A DNA stretch of 64,000 nucleotides. Source: Atrina japonica. Its lineage: Eukaryota; Mollusca; Bivalvia; Pterioida; Pinnidae. Made by a program: the position numbers and the translations under genes. The notes under the pieces were generated by a model. The model did no database searches. It saw nothing but the letters and a program-made list of their open reading frames with translations, and was not told the DNA's origin. The stretch is from the NCBI GenBank assembly GCA_030159075.1, contig BROG01000263.1, positions 306,501-370,500 on the forward strand, in the 5' to 3' direction. Below are positions 46,426 through 59,430 of this stretch, in pieces (position 1 is the first letter of the stretch; the number at the start of each line of letters is the position of its first letter).

Positions 46426-47479
46426 TGTTTAAACTTGTTTGTTAATCGTTGTAAAATAAATAACTTTAAAGCAGAAAGAATAATATCTGAATCATAATCA
46501 GCATAAACTTCTTATATTGAATCATGGTAATGACATGCCCACATTCGAACATTGATTTAGAACTCTGTGTTTTGACGGATTTGGAAATATATTTTGGTTC
46601 TATTATGGCCTTTGTATAATGCAACTTTTTGGTTTTGAACTCTTTTGGAAAACCTTAAAATTCGAGCTCAACTGATGAAGTTTTAAAGAGACGATTGTCT
46701 TTAGCATGTGTTTTGGTCTACATCTTGCTTAATTTTTCATAATAGTCATCAATTGCAAAAAGCAAATCGTTACGACATATTAAGAAAATAAACTACAAAG
46801 TTTTAAAGTGCATATATAACCAACGAAATTAATGAGTCTTACATCGCTGGGATTTCCATTTCAACGAAACTTTTCATACAAATCCAAACCCAATCTATCG
46901 TAATTTTACAATCATAATTCATTTTATAGATATTGGAAAACAATAATGATAAAGAAGGATAGTAAAACTTTTTTTAATCAGATCAAAATTATTTATTTGG
47001 GATTAATAAAAATTGGAATATGGAAAGAACAGTGTAATGATCGGATTATTCTCACAGTTCCAACAGGCGTGCATTGTAATTATAGGAACACTAATTCTGT
47101 TTTACTTTCAAATGTAAAAATGCAAGTTTGTCTGAAATTGAATTACTTTCAAGTCATTATTTATAGAGTTTGACATATTTCCTTTAACATGGGTTGTAAT
47201 GAGAAAACTGAAGTTATATGTTCGAAATAAAAGCGTTATCTTTTTAATCAGTGTATCAAACAATACTTAATGAAACGAATGAAGTAATTTCTTTTCATTC
47301 TGGGAGGTTTTAGAAATATACTTTTGGGTTAAATCGGCTAAGTAGATTTTTAAATTAAACATTTATTTTCAAACTCTGTACACTGCGTAATAGCTTTATA
47401 CATTTCTGTTTTCGAAATGTGCATCAATCTTGAGGTGAAAATAGATTACACATTTGGAATGTAAAAACAAAGATATAAG
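46426..47479. other. Anonymous intergenic DNA
   Basis: Nothing is recognised here. Confidence 0.4.
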
Positions 47480-47540
47480 AATAATAATAATGATAATGAT
47501 TATAACAAAAATTATAATAATACAAATAATAATAATAATG

Positions 47541-47593
<53 letters not shown>

Positions 47594-47596
47594 GAT
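47480..47596. repeat. (AAT)n trinucleotide tract
   Basis: An impure AAT/GAT repeat. The Ile-rich minus frame is an artefact. Confidence 0.95.
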
Positions 47597-48690
47597 TAAA
47601 TAATGGAAATAACTATTATGATGATAAACTGATAACAGATAATAAAAAGTAATATTTACATACCGACTGCAATTCCCTTCATTGCAAGTATATAGAGTGG
47701 AATGTTTCATATTCTGGTAAACGCAGTCACGTGCCCCGAGTATTAACCACTTTACTTTTCAGCGTAAGAATACATGAACGAATCAATAAAGAATAGAATA
47801 TCACATGTTTATTTCTTATATATTTTAATCTTAAAAGCCATACATAAAGCCTATCACAAAGGAAATAAAAATAACTGAAAGAAATCGGAAACACGAGACT
47901 ACATCTGTAGCACATTGTACAGCCTACAGGCCCATATCGCGATATATCTAGGTCATGTTATGACCAGAACCACAGACCATCGTCTGGCTTCAGTTACTAA
48001 AGAAAAAAGAAATTAAGGCCTAATGAAACTTTGTCAAGCATCTCTTGATAAACAAGTCGATTTGTTTGCCATCAATGGATATTCATATAAGAAACAATTC
48101 GTCACCCGCATCGTGTGAAATTAGGTCGTGTGAAATGGGCCTCCATACGTAGGTTACGTACCAATCAGTCACTGTGGTTCCCAGCTGCTTGGTAAAAAAT
48201 GTCAAATAAAAGGGTTACTTTCAGTTGTCATCAATGAATATTAGCTGTCTCACTTCTTGTAAGTCACACTAAATCTTTCTATAGTATATCCCATTTATAA
48301 TATCAGAATTCAATCGCAAACTCGTTGTAAATACATTATTCAGCATACTCATGGGCGCAGCCATTTGCAATTTCTATTCTCTTCCGACACATTTAACCTT
48401 CCGGTTACCAAGCAGACGAATATTCTAAAATAATTGAAAACCAATCTGACACTTACTCAAAATTTTCCATATCAATATTTTCTTTCAAAATGGTATAAAA
48501 AGAAGCAAATAAACCTTAATTCCATTTAGTTTTCCGGACAGAAAAGGGGAACTACTTCTCATGTCAAAACAGTTGTTGAGCGATACGTCATATGTAAACA
48601 CCCCCCCCCCCCCCGCAAATTCAGTATCCCGGAATGAATTTATTATCCAGTAGACATCAGTTTCAAAGAAAATGGTAATATATATAAATA
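47597..48690. other. Anonymous DNA with a C14 run
   Basis: 48601-48614 is 14 consecutive C. No coding relic is recognised. Confidence 0.45.
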
Positions 48691-48849
48691 TAAGGATTGT
48701 TTTTCATTTTTTTGACTTCATTCGAATATAATGGCAGTGCATTATGGAAAAAAAATCAATGTGCAGCACTTCGTGCTGCACAGAATTTTTTTCCATAATG
48801 CACTGCCATTATATTCGAATGAAGTCAAAAAAATGAAAAACAATCCTTA
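48691..48849. mobile_element. 159-bp near-perfect palindrome
   Basis: The two halves (about 79 bp each) are reverse complements apart from small changes near the A/T run at 48747-48757. The outer ends are TAAGGATTG and CAATCCTTA. The centre is TGTGCAGCAC-TTC-GTGCTGCACA at 48760-48782. TA borders both ends, which suits a TA-target MITE, but a palindrome also begins and ends in TA trivially. The near-perfect arms mean either recent origin or ongoing homogenisation. Confidence 0.8.
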
Positions 48850-48890
48850 AATAAATACAATGTTTGAAAAAGATTTATACACTAAAACCC

Positions 48891-48995
48891 TACTTCTGAA
48901 GTGAAATATATTATTTGTGACGTCATCCTTTGTAACTATCAATACAACGGAAAAGGTCAAATATAATTTCTGTGACGTCATCCTTTGTGACTTGT
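48891..48995. promoter_or_regulatory. Pair of CRE-like palindromes in a 55-bp repeat
   Basis: TGACGTCA is at 48918-48925 and 48973-48980, each within GTGACGTCATCCTTTGT, preceded by ATATAATTT-like sequence. The full CRE consensus is present twice, but no gene starts nearby, so this is a tandem duplication with a site-like motif rather than a shown regulatory element. Confidence 0.4.
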
Positions 48996-49051
48996 AGATA
49001 AGAAATGAACGCGATCATACTCTGCTATCTGTATTTCTAACTTAAATAAAG

Positions 49052-49056
<5 letters not shown>

Positions 49057-49116
<60 letters not shown>

Positions 49117-49128
49117 AACATATATATG
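49057..49128. repeat. (TA)n microsatellite
   Basis: TA repeats with GTATA and AAACA interruptions. The 110-codon minus frame ends in it and has no known motif. Confidence 0.95.
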
Positions 49129-49806
<678 letters not shown>

Positions 49807-50689
49807 AGTATGTAGACAGTGACATGTATGTAGAACTTTATATATGCTTGCGTTTTATATTCAATATCACAATTTCTACAACACGGCTGCGTTTCTCTAG
49901 AAACTTATATATTAAGCCCTTGCTGTTTTTCTCATTATCAATTAAGTATTTCCAATACAAGTAAGGGTTTTTATCTTGTTATAGTATGCCTGTCACATCA
50001 CACAGAATTATCCGCATTTCCTTTTACAGTAAACAAAAATGTCATTTACCTTTTTGTTCTAATACTTTTCATGAAATCATCACAATCTCGTTCAAGGTCT
50101 AGCATAGTTGCATTACAAGACTTTCTTTATATACATAAAACGATATTACATTTTGATCATATTTCAAACGAAACAAAATGTTTTCAAGCTGTTTTAGTAA
50201 ATTGAAAAACAGATCAAGGATACAGGCGTCCTCATCTAATGGGGCAATTAAAAGTAACACAGTGTATTTTCATTTATCAATATTATACGTATCAATAGCA
50301 TGACTTCCGGTTAGGATTTGTATCTAAAGTGCCTGCAATGAGTGTTACTCACAAATGTTGTGTGACTTTGAAATAACGAAACAACGTAGCTTTATATACG
50401 GATACTGAAATCGATGAGCTGTGCTTGCCATCCTTTTGAACGCACCTTAAGATTGCAAACATTAGTAAAACAAATGGTGAAGTACTTTAACTAATGTGTT
50501 TGTTTTCGGTTAAATCAACACTAGAACCATAGACCTCAGACGTTGGATAAAAATTTAAGTTTTGATTTTCGAAAAAGTTTTTAACGCCACAATCTACAAT
50601 TTTAAAGTTATATGATAACGCCAGTTCTAATGGCAGAGAAAAAACCCTCTTACAATGTACCTGGAAAGAGACGACCGGATATAGTACTA
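49807..50689. other. Anonymous intergenic DNA
   Basis: A short second-family SINE-like fragment (TTACAATGTACCTGGAAAGA) is visible near 50652. Confidence 0.4.
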
Positions 50690-50905
50690 GAGACGGCAGA
50701 CCAACGATGTAATCCTTGGAATCCTAGATCTAGATCAACGATGTAGCACTATAGACGTTAGATAAACAATATAGCACTGAAGATGTTAGATCAAAGATGT
50801 AATACTGGATGCCTTAGATCAAAGATATAACAATGTAGTGCTAGAGACGTTAGATCAACCATGCAGTACTAGAGGGATTAGATTACCGATACAGTAGAGA
50901 CATTT
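50690..50905. repeat. ~31-bp degenerate tandem repeat
   Basis: The phrase GATCAACGATGTAGCACTA, GAGACGTTA recurs about six times with drift (for example near 50702, 50735, 50800 and 50850). Confidence 0.75.
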
Positions 50906-52750
50906 TTGACGTTCCATTTTAATATTATTTATACCACATTTAAGTATTTTGACTGGTTAAAGTTGATTTAAATATATTGGAAATTTGCTATATGATACCG
51001 CAAAAAAACCATTAGAGTGCAAACATATATAAAACAGTGTACGTAAAGCAAAATGAAATATCACGCCTATGAAGACGTATAAACAAAACGTTAAATTATA
51101 GTTTTGTTTAAAAGCCAAACATATTCTCAAGATGGCCCCTTTAGACAACAATAAATTATCAGTTGAGTTCGAATTCAAATAGATGTAGAGTTCTGGAACA
51201 TACGATGGCATAATACAAGGGTAAACATAAACCTTGTATCCCCGAAACCCCAATGTAACCACTTTATAAAGATGACTATATTAGCGTTTGAGGACATAAG
51301 AATCGAAAACGATATTTTCCACTACAAAATATTATTTAAGTATAAAACACCAACTGGTAATGAAATACCAGTTACTTTTTTATATAATTATATCCTTCGG
51401 GACACATAAAAGTCAAGATGATAATACTTTTAGAATATGTTTCCTTTCGATCACGTGGTGTGCAAATTCTCACTTTGTCGTTGTGATAACATCAGAGTAA
51501 CAGTGCCTTTTATCTCAATTAAGAGATTTATGAACGCTGATATTTGCAGATATTATTAGAATGAATATATAAATTTACTGTTTTATTGCCAGACGGAATG
51601 GGAAATTAACGTCAAGTCAGTCTACATATAGGTATTAATTTTCCAGATCTCGCGAGATAATGCGAGATCTAAGAAAGACGCAAGGATCCATTACTACACA
51701 TTAAGTTGGTGATAAGAATAACTAATGGTTAGACGGAATATAGAACCTCTTTTGATGTTTATTTACGAAGTGAAAAGTAACGTATTGAAATGTGAGATAA
51801 AACATTTCATAAAACCGTGCAAATAAATACATGTAGCACAAAATACAAAATAAATAAGCATCAAATGAAGCCGACAGGTAAAAGTTCTGTGTCTTTCGAT
51901 GGAAGATTATTTTGATTTCGAAGTAAAATTTCAGATTCACTGTATTAAAAATCTCACATAGTTGGAATGATAAGACAAAAATGCTTTCAGCACATTTTAA
52001 CTTTTCTACAAAAACCGCATTCGTCGATATGTAAAGAATCCAGTATCTAACTATCTCTATCGTGAAACAGGCTACAATATAATCCACTAATATTGAATAC
52101 TACATTAAACTTCCGTTTTATTTGAAATGAGTTTGATTTCCTTGCCAAATTTCATTATAATAATTATAACCCGGTTATTTTGAAACCACTGCTTATATGA
52201 AATAGAATGCAATTCCCCCCAACTTCAATATATTCGGGTTCGACTGTATTTGATAGGTATTACTGTAATATAAGCTCTTTGGGAAAATACTTTGCACCTT
52301 TTGCGTCAGTTACTTCATATAAATTTATTTTCCCTACACAGAGCAATTTTCTTGCTTATTCCACTTAATACTATCAGCTACAAGCCATGCTGATAACTCA
52401 AATTGCAAGTACATAAACAAAGTAGACAGACCTAGTATATTACACAAAATACACATTTATATACTTATTGCGTTCACAAAACAGTAAATATCATCCAAGC
52501 CTTTTATTAGTACTTCTAACTCGCAATTATCTGTGTTAAGACGTACCATTTCAGTTTAACACTAAGGAAAGATTTATTAATCCTGAGTAAACTACCGCCT
52601 CCTTTTACAGCACAGTAAAACTGATGTTGTTGTCATACTGATAGTCGAAACAGTCTGCACATCACCTACAAAAGTAATTCAACATTGATCTTTAACCATG
52701 TAAAAATCTTTACAGACCTGTAAATGTTTAAGTCTCGGTAAATATTACTT
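50906..52750. other. Anonymous intergenic DNA
   Basis: No gene is recognised. The minus frames 50957-51262 and 51722-52087 are hydrophobic, AT-rich and without motif. A palindromic TCTCGCGAGA lies at 51648-51657. Confidence 0.4.
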
Positions 52751-52965
52751 TTGGCGTTAGTTTTATCAAAACGTCTTCATTGGTGTTCCTCGTAAAATGA
52801 ACAAAACCTGATCACTTACTTCTTACATATATTTATCAAAGAAAGCTGACATTTTCAGGCGATTACGGTTAGTTTTACTAAAACTTTAGTGTTCCTCGTA
52901 AAATGAACAAAACCCGATCTTTTACGATCTTACATATTTTCTTACGAAAGACAACTTACCTTTTC
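52751..52965. repeat. ~110-bp tandem duplication
   Basis: GTTAGTTTTA-C-AAAAC, GTGTTCCTCGTAAAATGAAC, AAAACC-GATC, CTTACATAT and GAAAG occur at 52758-52848 and again at 52868-52950 with small gaps. Confidence 0.8.
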
Positions 52966-53504
52966 CTCTTACTTCATTTTCCTCTTGGTTCATGTGTAAT
53001 CTTATGTATCATGAGGGAACGTAAACTTAACTCTTCAGAAGATTTGCCAGGTTACTTGCGAAATGCTAGTGTTTTTTCCGGGTACATTTGAATCGGGTTC
53101 TCTTGTCCATAATTAAACACATTTTGCCACCATTTTACTAAACATTTTAATGTATGGCGTAACACCATTTAAACAGAAAAAAAATCAAACGTAATTATAT
53201 TTATCGAAATGAATATAATGAACTCACTTTGTACGAATACATGCATATAACGAATCGATAAATAATCCACGACTCCAGTTCCACCACCAAATTACGGAGA
53301 AATCTCTTCAGCGTGACACACAGTTCCCAGTTAATAAAATATAAGAAACTGTTCATTGACACCGGGGGATGTATAAAATGCCTTTGTGTAATTTCCCTAT
53401 TCCTAGACCGCCTAAACTCTTAGATAATAACCATGTCAATTTTGACATTTTAGGCATTTGTCATTGCTGATAAAAAACATCAATACCAATATATACGCGG
53501 GCAT

Positions 53505-53612
53505 CTGCGAAACCGAGAGGAGAGATCAGGTGCCCTGATTAGCATTCCATACATCACGGTCTCGACCGCTGTGAGACTGCAGTCAAAATCCGAGTCACAG
53601 TTGGTATAGACG
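53505..53612 (-). mobile_element. PLE tail, degraded
   Basis: ACCGAGAGGAGAGATCAGGT, GCCCTGATTAGCATTCC, GACCGCTGTGAGAC, GAGTCACAGTTGGTATAGAC keep the tail order with many changes. Confidence 0.6.
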
Positions 53613-53872
53613 ATGCAACTAATTTCATGTACATATTTCATAATCATTATCTGATGATTAGATACGGTAATGGTAATTGTATACAAGATCATAACATTGA
53701 CCTTCAAGTATGCGTGACATTGACTTTAGACTTGACTGTTCAAATTCCTTTGCCAACATCTTATCACTATAGGTCTGCGAACGTAAAGTGACATATTCGG
53801 GTTTAGGCAGCCAGTATTCGAAATGTTAAAAAATGCAGTTGTTTTACAATGTCAATTCACGATGTATAGGCC

Positions 53873-53942
53873 TATAGTAAAATCTATATAACTTGGCGGG
53901 GTGGAGTCTTATGAACCTTTACTCGACCCGGACGAGTTTAAA
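53873..53942 (+). repeat. Second copy of the recombinase-linked 66-bp block
   Basis: See 39045-39110. Here the recombinase coding sequence does not follow. Confidence 0.65.
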
Positions 53943-54967
53943 TTGTAGGCAATAAAGCATAACATTAAAATTGCACTGCCTAGAGTAGTCGTTTCTGTTT
54001 GTCATCATACATAAGACAGTTTCTAGGGAGGAATAAAACTTTTTTCCCCTGCAGCTTGTCATAACCGAAAAATGAGCAGAATCATCCGTATGACAATCAA
54101 AAGGTTACTCCGCTCCGCCATTTTGTGTGAATCGGACAATACCAATTGAAAGTAACACACCCGGGGTCTGTCTGAAACCTAAAAATACTGTCTATTCTTT
54201 AAGAGACTATATATGGTGAAGCAAGGGTAAAACATGGCTCTAAGGATAACTGTACCTCAATATTTTTGTGCCAAAAACAATTCTGCCATCCTTATTTTCA
54301 TTTTAATTTAGACTCGTTGTGTTTGTAAACATGTGCCAGTTTATCTTTGAAGACCTATATATGCTGAGCCTCTCTGAATTAGATGATCGTTATATATCAA
54401 CAATGACTCTTTATCAATGCTTTATTCCTATGTTGAACATCTGCCGATTCTTTTAGATATTTTGTAAAGTAATGATGCTATTTGAATAACAAAAAGTCTA
54501 TTATTTAGAGGAGACCACGTTAGAGACTCAGACGATTGGCTTTATTTCGTTGTCAAAAGAGAGAAAGTGTTGTAAGGTCCTATATCGAATTAAACATTGA
54601 CGTATAGCTGCTCGACATTACCAAGGTCCCTCCTCTCTAACATGATTTAATTTGTGCTCTGCATACCACAATGTATATATCATTGTATCTCACATCATCA
54701 TTGATATTGTATATACCCGGGAATCAATCGAATAAAGAGTTTCGTATGATGTCATATCGGATTGTTGTGACTTTATAGAATGAAAGTCAATCTTCTTTTG
54801 AACATTTGGTTGTTTTTAGTGTTTGGTGTAGGCGGATGCGTGGAATCATCGTGTCATTGTCAATATACAATCACTTAAAAATTATGTTATAATTCTTATC
54901 AGAATGGTTCTGTGTGTAATGTCTAACAATAATGGACTTTCTCTTAACGATCTTTTTCCTCCTTTCA
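53943..54967. other. Anonymous intergenic DNA
   Basis: Nothing is recognised here. Confidence 0.4.
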
Positions 54968-55111
54968 CTCCTCCTCCTCATCATCATCGTCATGTAACAG
55001 CATCATTTTCATCGTCGTCGTCATTATTATTATCACCATCATCATCATCACCATCGTCGTCGTCGTCGTCAGGTAACATCATCATCATCATATAACATCA
55101 TTACCATCACT

Positions 55112-55143
<32 letters not shown>

Positions 55144-55144
55144 G
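54968..55144. repeat. (TCA/TCG)n trinucleotide tract
   Basis: Impure CAT/CGT/TCA repeats. The Ser-rich frame is an artefact. Confidence 0.95.
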
Positions 55145-55227
55145 TAAAGGCATCAGCATCATCATTATCATTCCTATCATTATTACTATTTTAAGTAGTA
55201 GTAGTAGATTATTTTTTCCACAATTCT

Positions 55228-55320
55228 TTCAGTTATGTGGTGGCGGTCAGAGAACAAAGTTACAAAATACACGGAAAGAAAACAGTGCCAAAATTAGCTT
55301 AGGTTCCAGCAGTACCCCCA
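55228..55320 (-). mobile_element. SINE-like repeat, second family (partial)
   Basis: GTGGTGGCGGTCAGAG, AAGTTACAAAATACACGGAA. It abuts a truncated first-family SINE. Confidence 0.4.
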
Positions 55321-55362
55321 AGAATAGGGATATTAGACCTAACCTATCGGAGACGACTTGGC

Positions 55363-55497
55363 TCCACTGCTCAATGGCCGTAAGTGCCGAGCATAGGCCA
55401 CACTTTGAAGCTCTTCACCGGCATTTGGTGACGTCTCCATATGAGTAAAAGATTTTTGAATAGGACGTTAAACAACAATAAACAAACAGACAAAACA
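55363..55497 (+). mobile_element. tRNA-derived SINE, 5'-truncated
   Basis: Only the 3' half of the first family is present: CACTGCTCAATGGCCGTAAG, TGCCGAGCATAGGCCA, CACCGGCATTTGGTGACGTC, GGACGTTAAACAACAATAAA. Confidence 0.9.
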
Positions 55498-55914
55498 CAC
55501 CTATCGTGTTTTACCGTTATGTTAAATGATCCTTACCTCATTGGTAGTAACAGAATGAGGATAGTCTTGCAATTCTGTAATACTGACAGTCAGAACAAGG
55601 GAAACATACTGAGAGATTGTGACGCAAGAAAACATATTGTGTTTTCATTCTTTTGATTATTGTAATGTTGGCTTCCTCAACACATATCACGAGGTTTAAA
55701 GTGATAAAATGCCAGCCATATCTATTGAAGTAGGTGAAAAACATCGTAAAACGGAACATATAAAGATATAATGGAATGAAGTATTTTTTCTATCAATCGA
55801 AGGACTTTACTATTATAAAGTAGATCTCGTTATACAAAAACACAGATACCAAATTATGAACCGTGAGGTGGCCCAAGATAGGGGATACAATAGAAAAATC
55901 ACAGAAAACAAAGT
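55498..55914. other. Anonymous intergenic DNA
   Basis: Nothing is recognised here. Confidence 0.4.
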
Positions 55915-56025
55915 TGAACTCTTTAGGATGTTTAAGATACAAATCTGATGAATATTGAACAAAACACGGACCTAAAAAAAAAAATCCAGAGGAGGGATAA
56001 GGTGCCACGGAAGAATGAACATTGG
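55915..56025 (-). mobile_element. PLE tail, degraded
   Basis: AGGATGTTTAAGATAC, ACACGGACCT, an A run, CCAGAGGAGGGATAAGGTGC, CACGGAAGAATGAACATTGG. Confidence 0.6.
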
Positions 56026-57939
56026 ACAACAAATACGGAGATCAGGACTTTATAGTTGCGGGCATTTACACAGCGTATTTGTACTTTTACGATCACATTA
56101 TCATCATTTGATAATACAAATCGGTGAAAGATGAAAATGAAGAAATTCAATTAATGTTGCGGCACTACAATAAATATCTATTTCGAAATCTTAACAGCAA
56201 ATCAGATTTATATAGGTGATAAAACGAAAAGTCATAATTCATACTTCGTAAAGTACATTTTCACAAAATTCCCCAAGATATATGTTCGCTAATAATGTTG
56301 TTAAATTATATGTCACTCTAGTTCAGTGTACTATAAGATAAACGATGGGACCGTTATCCGAACAACCTAAAATAATTTTATTTTTTTATTCAGTTTGTGT
56401 TTATTGGTCCCAACGAAGAACATATAGCCTTCCAAAACAAAAATATGACTACATGAAAGGGTGAAACAGAATATATTTCAACGGTCAGAAAATCTTTTTT
56501 TTCGTGTTAGATTTGTGCTATGTACTGATCAATATTAGAAAATATGTGATTGAATTGTCATCAAATGAAGAAACAAAGTATCAGTGGAAGTGATATTAGT
56601 ACTAGTAGTAGCAGAAGTTATGACGATAACAATGTGACCGCAGTATGAGAACGTTAAAGACACTGATAGGAAAGGATTCAATTTTACACAGTAGAACTTT
56701 GTTCAAGTCATGTTTAATTCCATTTTGTCACATTCTTGATACTGTTAATCAGATTTCTTACAATGCAATTACCTGCATTGTCAGTTGTGCGTAGGCATCA
56801 TAACGTTGTATCCATTTAACTACATGTTGAATACATCAGTATGAAATAAATTAAGGATAAAAATCTGAAATTCGAATTCTGAACACATTTTAGAATAGTA
56901 ATTTAATTCTCTCTCGCAGTGTTACAATTTGTCAAGCATTGATTTCCTTTCGGAATATTAAAAAAAACAGCGCTTCACATATATGGGTTAACGTTCAAAG
57001 GATACAATATGACTGTTGATGGACATAAAATGATACTTCATAAAGGATAAATGAAACTGGTGAAGAAAAATTTGAATATATCCTCTTCGAACTCATATAG
57101 CAAAAATTCACATCGTGTGCCGGGTGGATTTTAGTTTTGTGCATCCGTTATTTTGCCTCTGTGGTGATCGGCGGATCAAATACTTATTATTTCGCTTCCA
57201 CCTAGACGAGCCATACTGTTTAACATGCATACAAATCTTAACTAAACATTTTCGTAATTTCCATAGCACCAGAGCTCACCATATCGGTTACATCTTAGCC
57301 AGGCTTGGCATCGTTTTCACAGAATAATTGTGCTTTTATGATCTCTATTATAAGTTGACTCCAGTGGTTTACGCATTCGATTAGAAGCTGTTGTTACTCT
57401 TACAAAGGTCATTGATACGTAAAGTTAAACACATTTTCCTGTATGAGGAGGATGGTGATAATTAAAGATAAAAGATGATAAAGTATCAATGACCACCGAC
57501 CTTCTACGCAGTATGACAAACTTTTACACAAAGTTAGCTTTTGAAGTCAAACAACGCCTGATCAACCGTTGAGTACCACAATGATGTGTTCTTCGGATAT
57601 TTTTAATAAAAGTAAAAGTTATACCTATAATGATTCTTGTTTCATTATTTGTGAAATGGTTGTAGCCGTTAAAACTATATTTAGAAACGCAATCAAAGCA
57701 TTTTTCAGCATATTTCATTAGTATTATAATGATGTTGAAAGCAGTCATCCTGTTTTCCATTAATTAAACTGTTTAAGTTTTTGTAAAAGAAACATTGCGA
57801 CATTATTATATCCTCTCTGCCGATTATGTCAAGGATGTGTTTGTTATTTGTTCTGATTTGGGTAGTCCTCGCACTCATGACAGTTTTGTTTGGTTTGCAG
57901 GGGATGTTTACTCACTGATCTCACTTCTTCCTATTCCTC
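56026..57939. other. Anonymous intergenic DNA
   Basis: Nothing is recognised. The frame 57115-57327 has no known motif. Confidence 0.4.
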
Positions 57940-57947
57940 TGTGTGTG

Positions 57948-57992
<45 letters not shown>
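57940..57992. repeat. (GT)n microsatellite
   Basis: About 52 bp of GT with one T interruption. Confidence 0.95.
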
Positions 57993-57993
<1 letters not shown>

Positions 57994-58034
57994 GTGAATG
58001 GTTTTAAACCAAACTAAAATCTAAAGTGTGAAGA

Positions 58035-58125
58035 TTTAACCCTTTCATAGTTAATACAAGATGGTATTCTCTTTTCTATTGTTAAGACCAGTATATTCCG
58101 GTTTGTAGGGTTGAAAAGGTTAAAT
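58035..58125. mobile_element. Small inverted-repeat element (CCCTTTCA family)
   Basis: The ends TTTAACCCTTTCA and GGTTGAAAAGGTTAAA are inverted. Same size class and core as 8604-8697. Confidence 0.5.
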
Positions 58126-58376
58126 GTCACATAGTTGTCATTTATTTGAAAAAATAGAATCTAATTTTTCCTTACTTTGGTTTTTTTTATTTCAATAACT
58201 GATGAAACATCTGTACAATGAATATATTATAAATGTATGTCACAAGAAAATAAAACCCAGGATTTGATGAGGTAGTCATATGAATATTTGCAATATGATG
58301 ACTTAAGATAAATAAACATGACTTTGGTATTATAAGATATTAGACAGAGTGATGGCACATGATAAAATATACATTA

Positions 58377-58380
58377 CATA

Positions 58381-58451
<71 letters not shown>
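58377..58451. repeat. (TA)n microsatellite
   Basis: About 75 bp of TA. Confidence 0.95.
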
Positions 58452-58452
<1 letters not shown>

Positions 58453-58549
58453 TTAAAAGCATAGTTTAATATAGTGAACGCGAGTTTGAGTCTCAGAACA
58501 ATGTTGCAAGGGAATTGGAGTTCATATTAACACTGCATTTTTACGGAGA

Positions 58550-58870
58550 CGATATCAGCAAACTGACTGCGTTCGGAACCGCCCACGATCAGTTCGCCTG
58601 CGTGTGACGTCGGCAAAATACGTATATAAGGACTGCTTCATTGACTGCTAGAAGCATCGCCGGGCATCGACGGATAAGTCTTCGTACCGTAAGGAATATT
58701 TTGCGAGAGACGAACATCTATCCTCGATTTGATTTTTGATTTGATTTTTTGTTTTACGCTTTGCATCGCCAATAAAACATGTTTGGGATGAAATGGAACG
58801 ACGTTACGTCAAGAGTCAGTCCCCTCTGTTACGTTGGACGCTTTGCGTCGTTCTTTATTAAGCATATACG
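58550..58870 (+). promoter_or_regulatory. Promoter-like segment, candidate solo LTR
   Basis: This is a locally GC-richer stretch. A CRE-like GTGACGTCGG is at 58605-58614, a TATA box CGTATATAAGGA at 58621-58632, and a polyadenylation signal AATAAA at 58771-58776. ACGCTTTGC(A/G)TCG is repeated near 58756 and 58838. A promoter and a poly(A) signal about 150 bp apart with no ORF between is the plan of an LTR (U3-R-U5). The outer ends were not fixed and no matching LTR is in the window. A promoter of an undetected short transcript is the alternative. Confidence 0.4.
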
Positions 58871-59065
58871 GTACATTTCTGCATAACCCGATTTGTTCAA
58901 TGCGTCGTAGGTGTGAAGAATGCATCGGTGCAAATAGCGGTCATGCACGCAATTAAACTTGTGAAACTTTTTTGCACTCCCTATATTTCTGTGGCTGTTC
59001 GTATCAAACATAATGGGCATAATCCGTGATTTGATGTGTGAACTGAAAAACAACACATTATATAA

Positions 59066-59430
59066 AATAATGAATACATAATGCAATATTATATTTGGTA
59101 TAAGAATCAAATTGCTAAATTACATAATTTATACACATATATATATACTTATGTATTAAGTTTACATATGTTTTGCGTAAATATCATTTAATTTGTGCTA
59201 AAACGACACTAGTCATACCCTGACATCTTTAATATTATCTTCATTTTAAAAGCATAAACCGTAAGGCTATTAATGTGTCTTTTATAACCAATCATTCATT
59301 CTGCAGCAGTAAAATCAATATATTCCGAACGTTGTCACTGTCCTTAAATCTGAATGGAAAATACGAAACTATCACTAACAAAAATATTTCTTTTATAAAT
59401 GTTGGATTGTTGATAAGTAAAATTGAAGAA
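59066..59430. repeat. Tandem duplication, unit 1 (365 bp)
   Basis: Starts AATAATGAATACATAATGC and ends GTAAAATTGAAGAA. It is almost identical to the next unit. The main difference is a shorter TA run (59138-59148 against 59501-59521). The 64-codon frame in each unit has no known motif. Confidence 0.95.

Noticed and set aside
48178..48417. Possible MITE with TGCTTGGTAA / TTACCAAGCA ends
   Set aside because: Only 10 bp pair and the neighbouring bases do not, so this could be chance.
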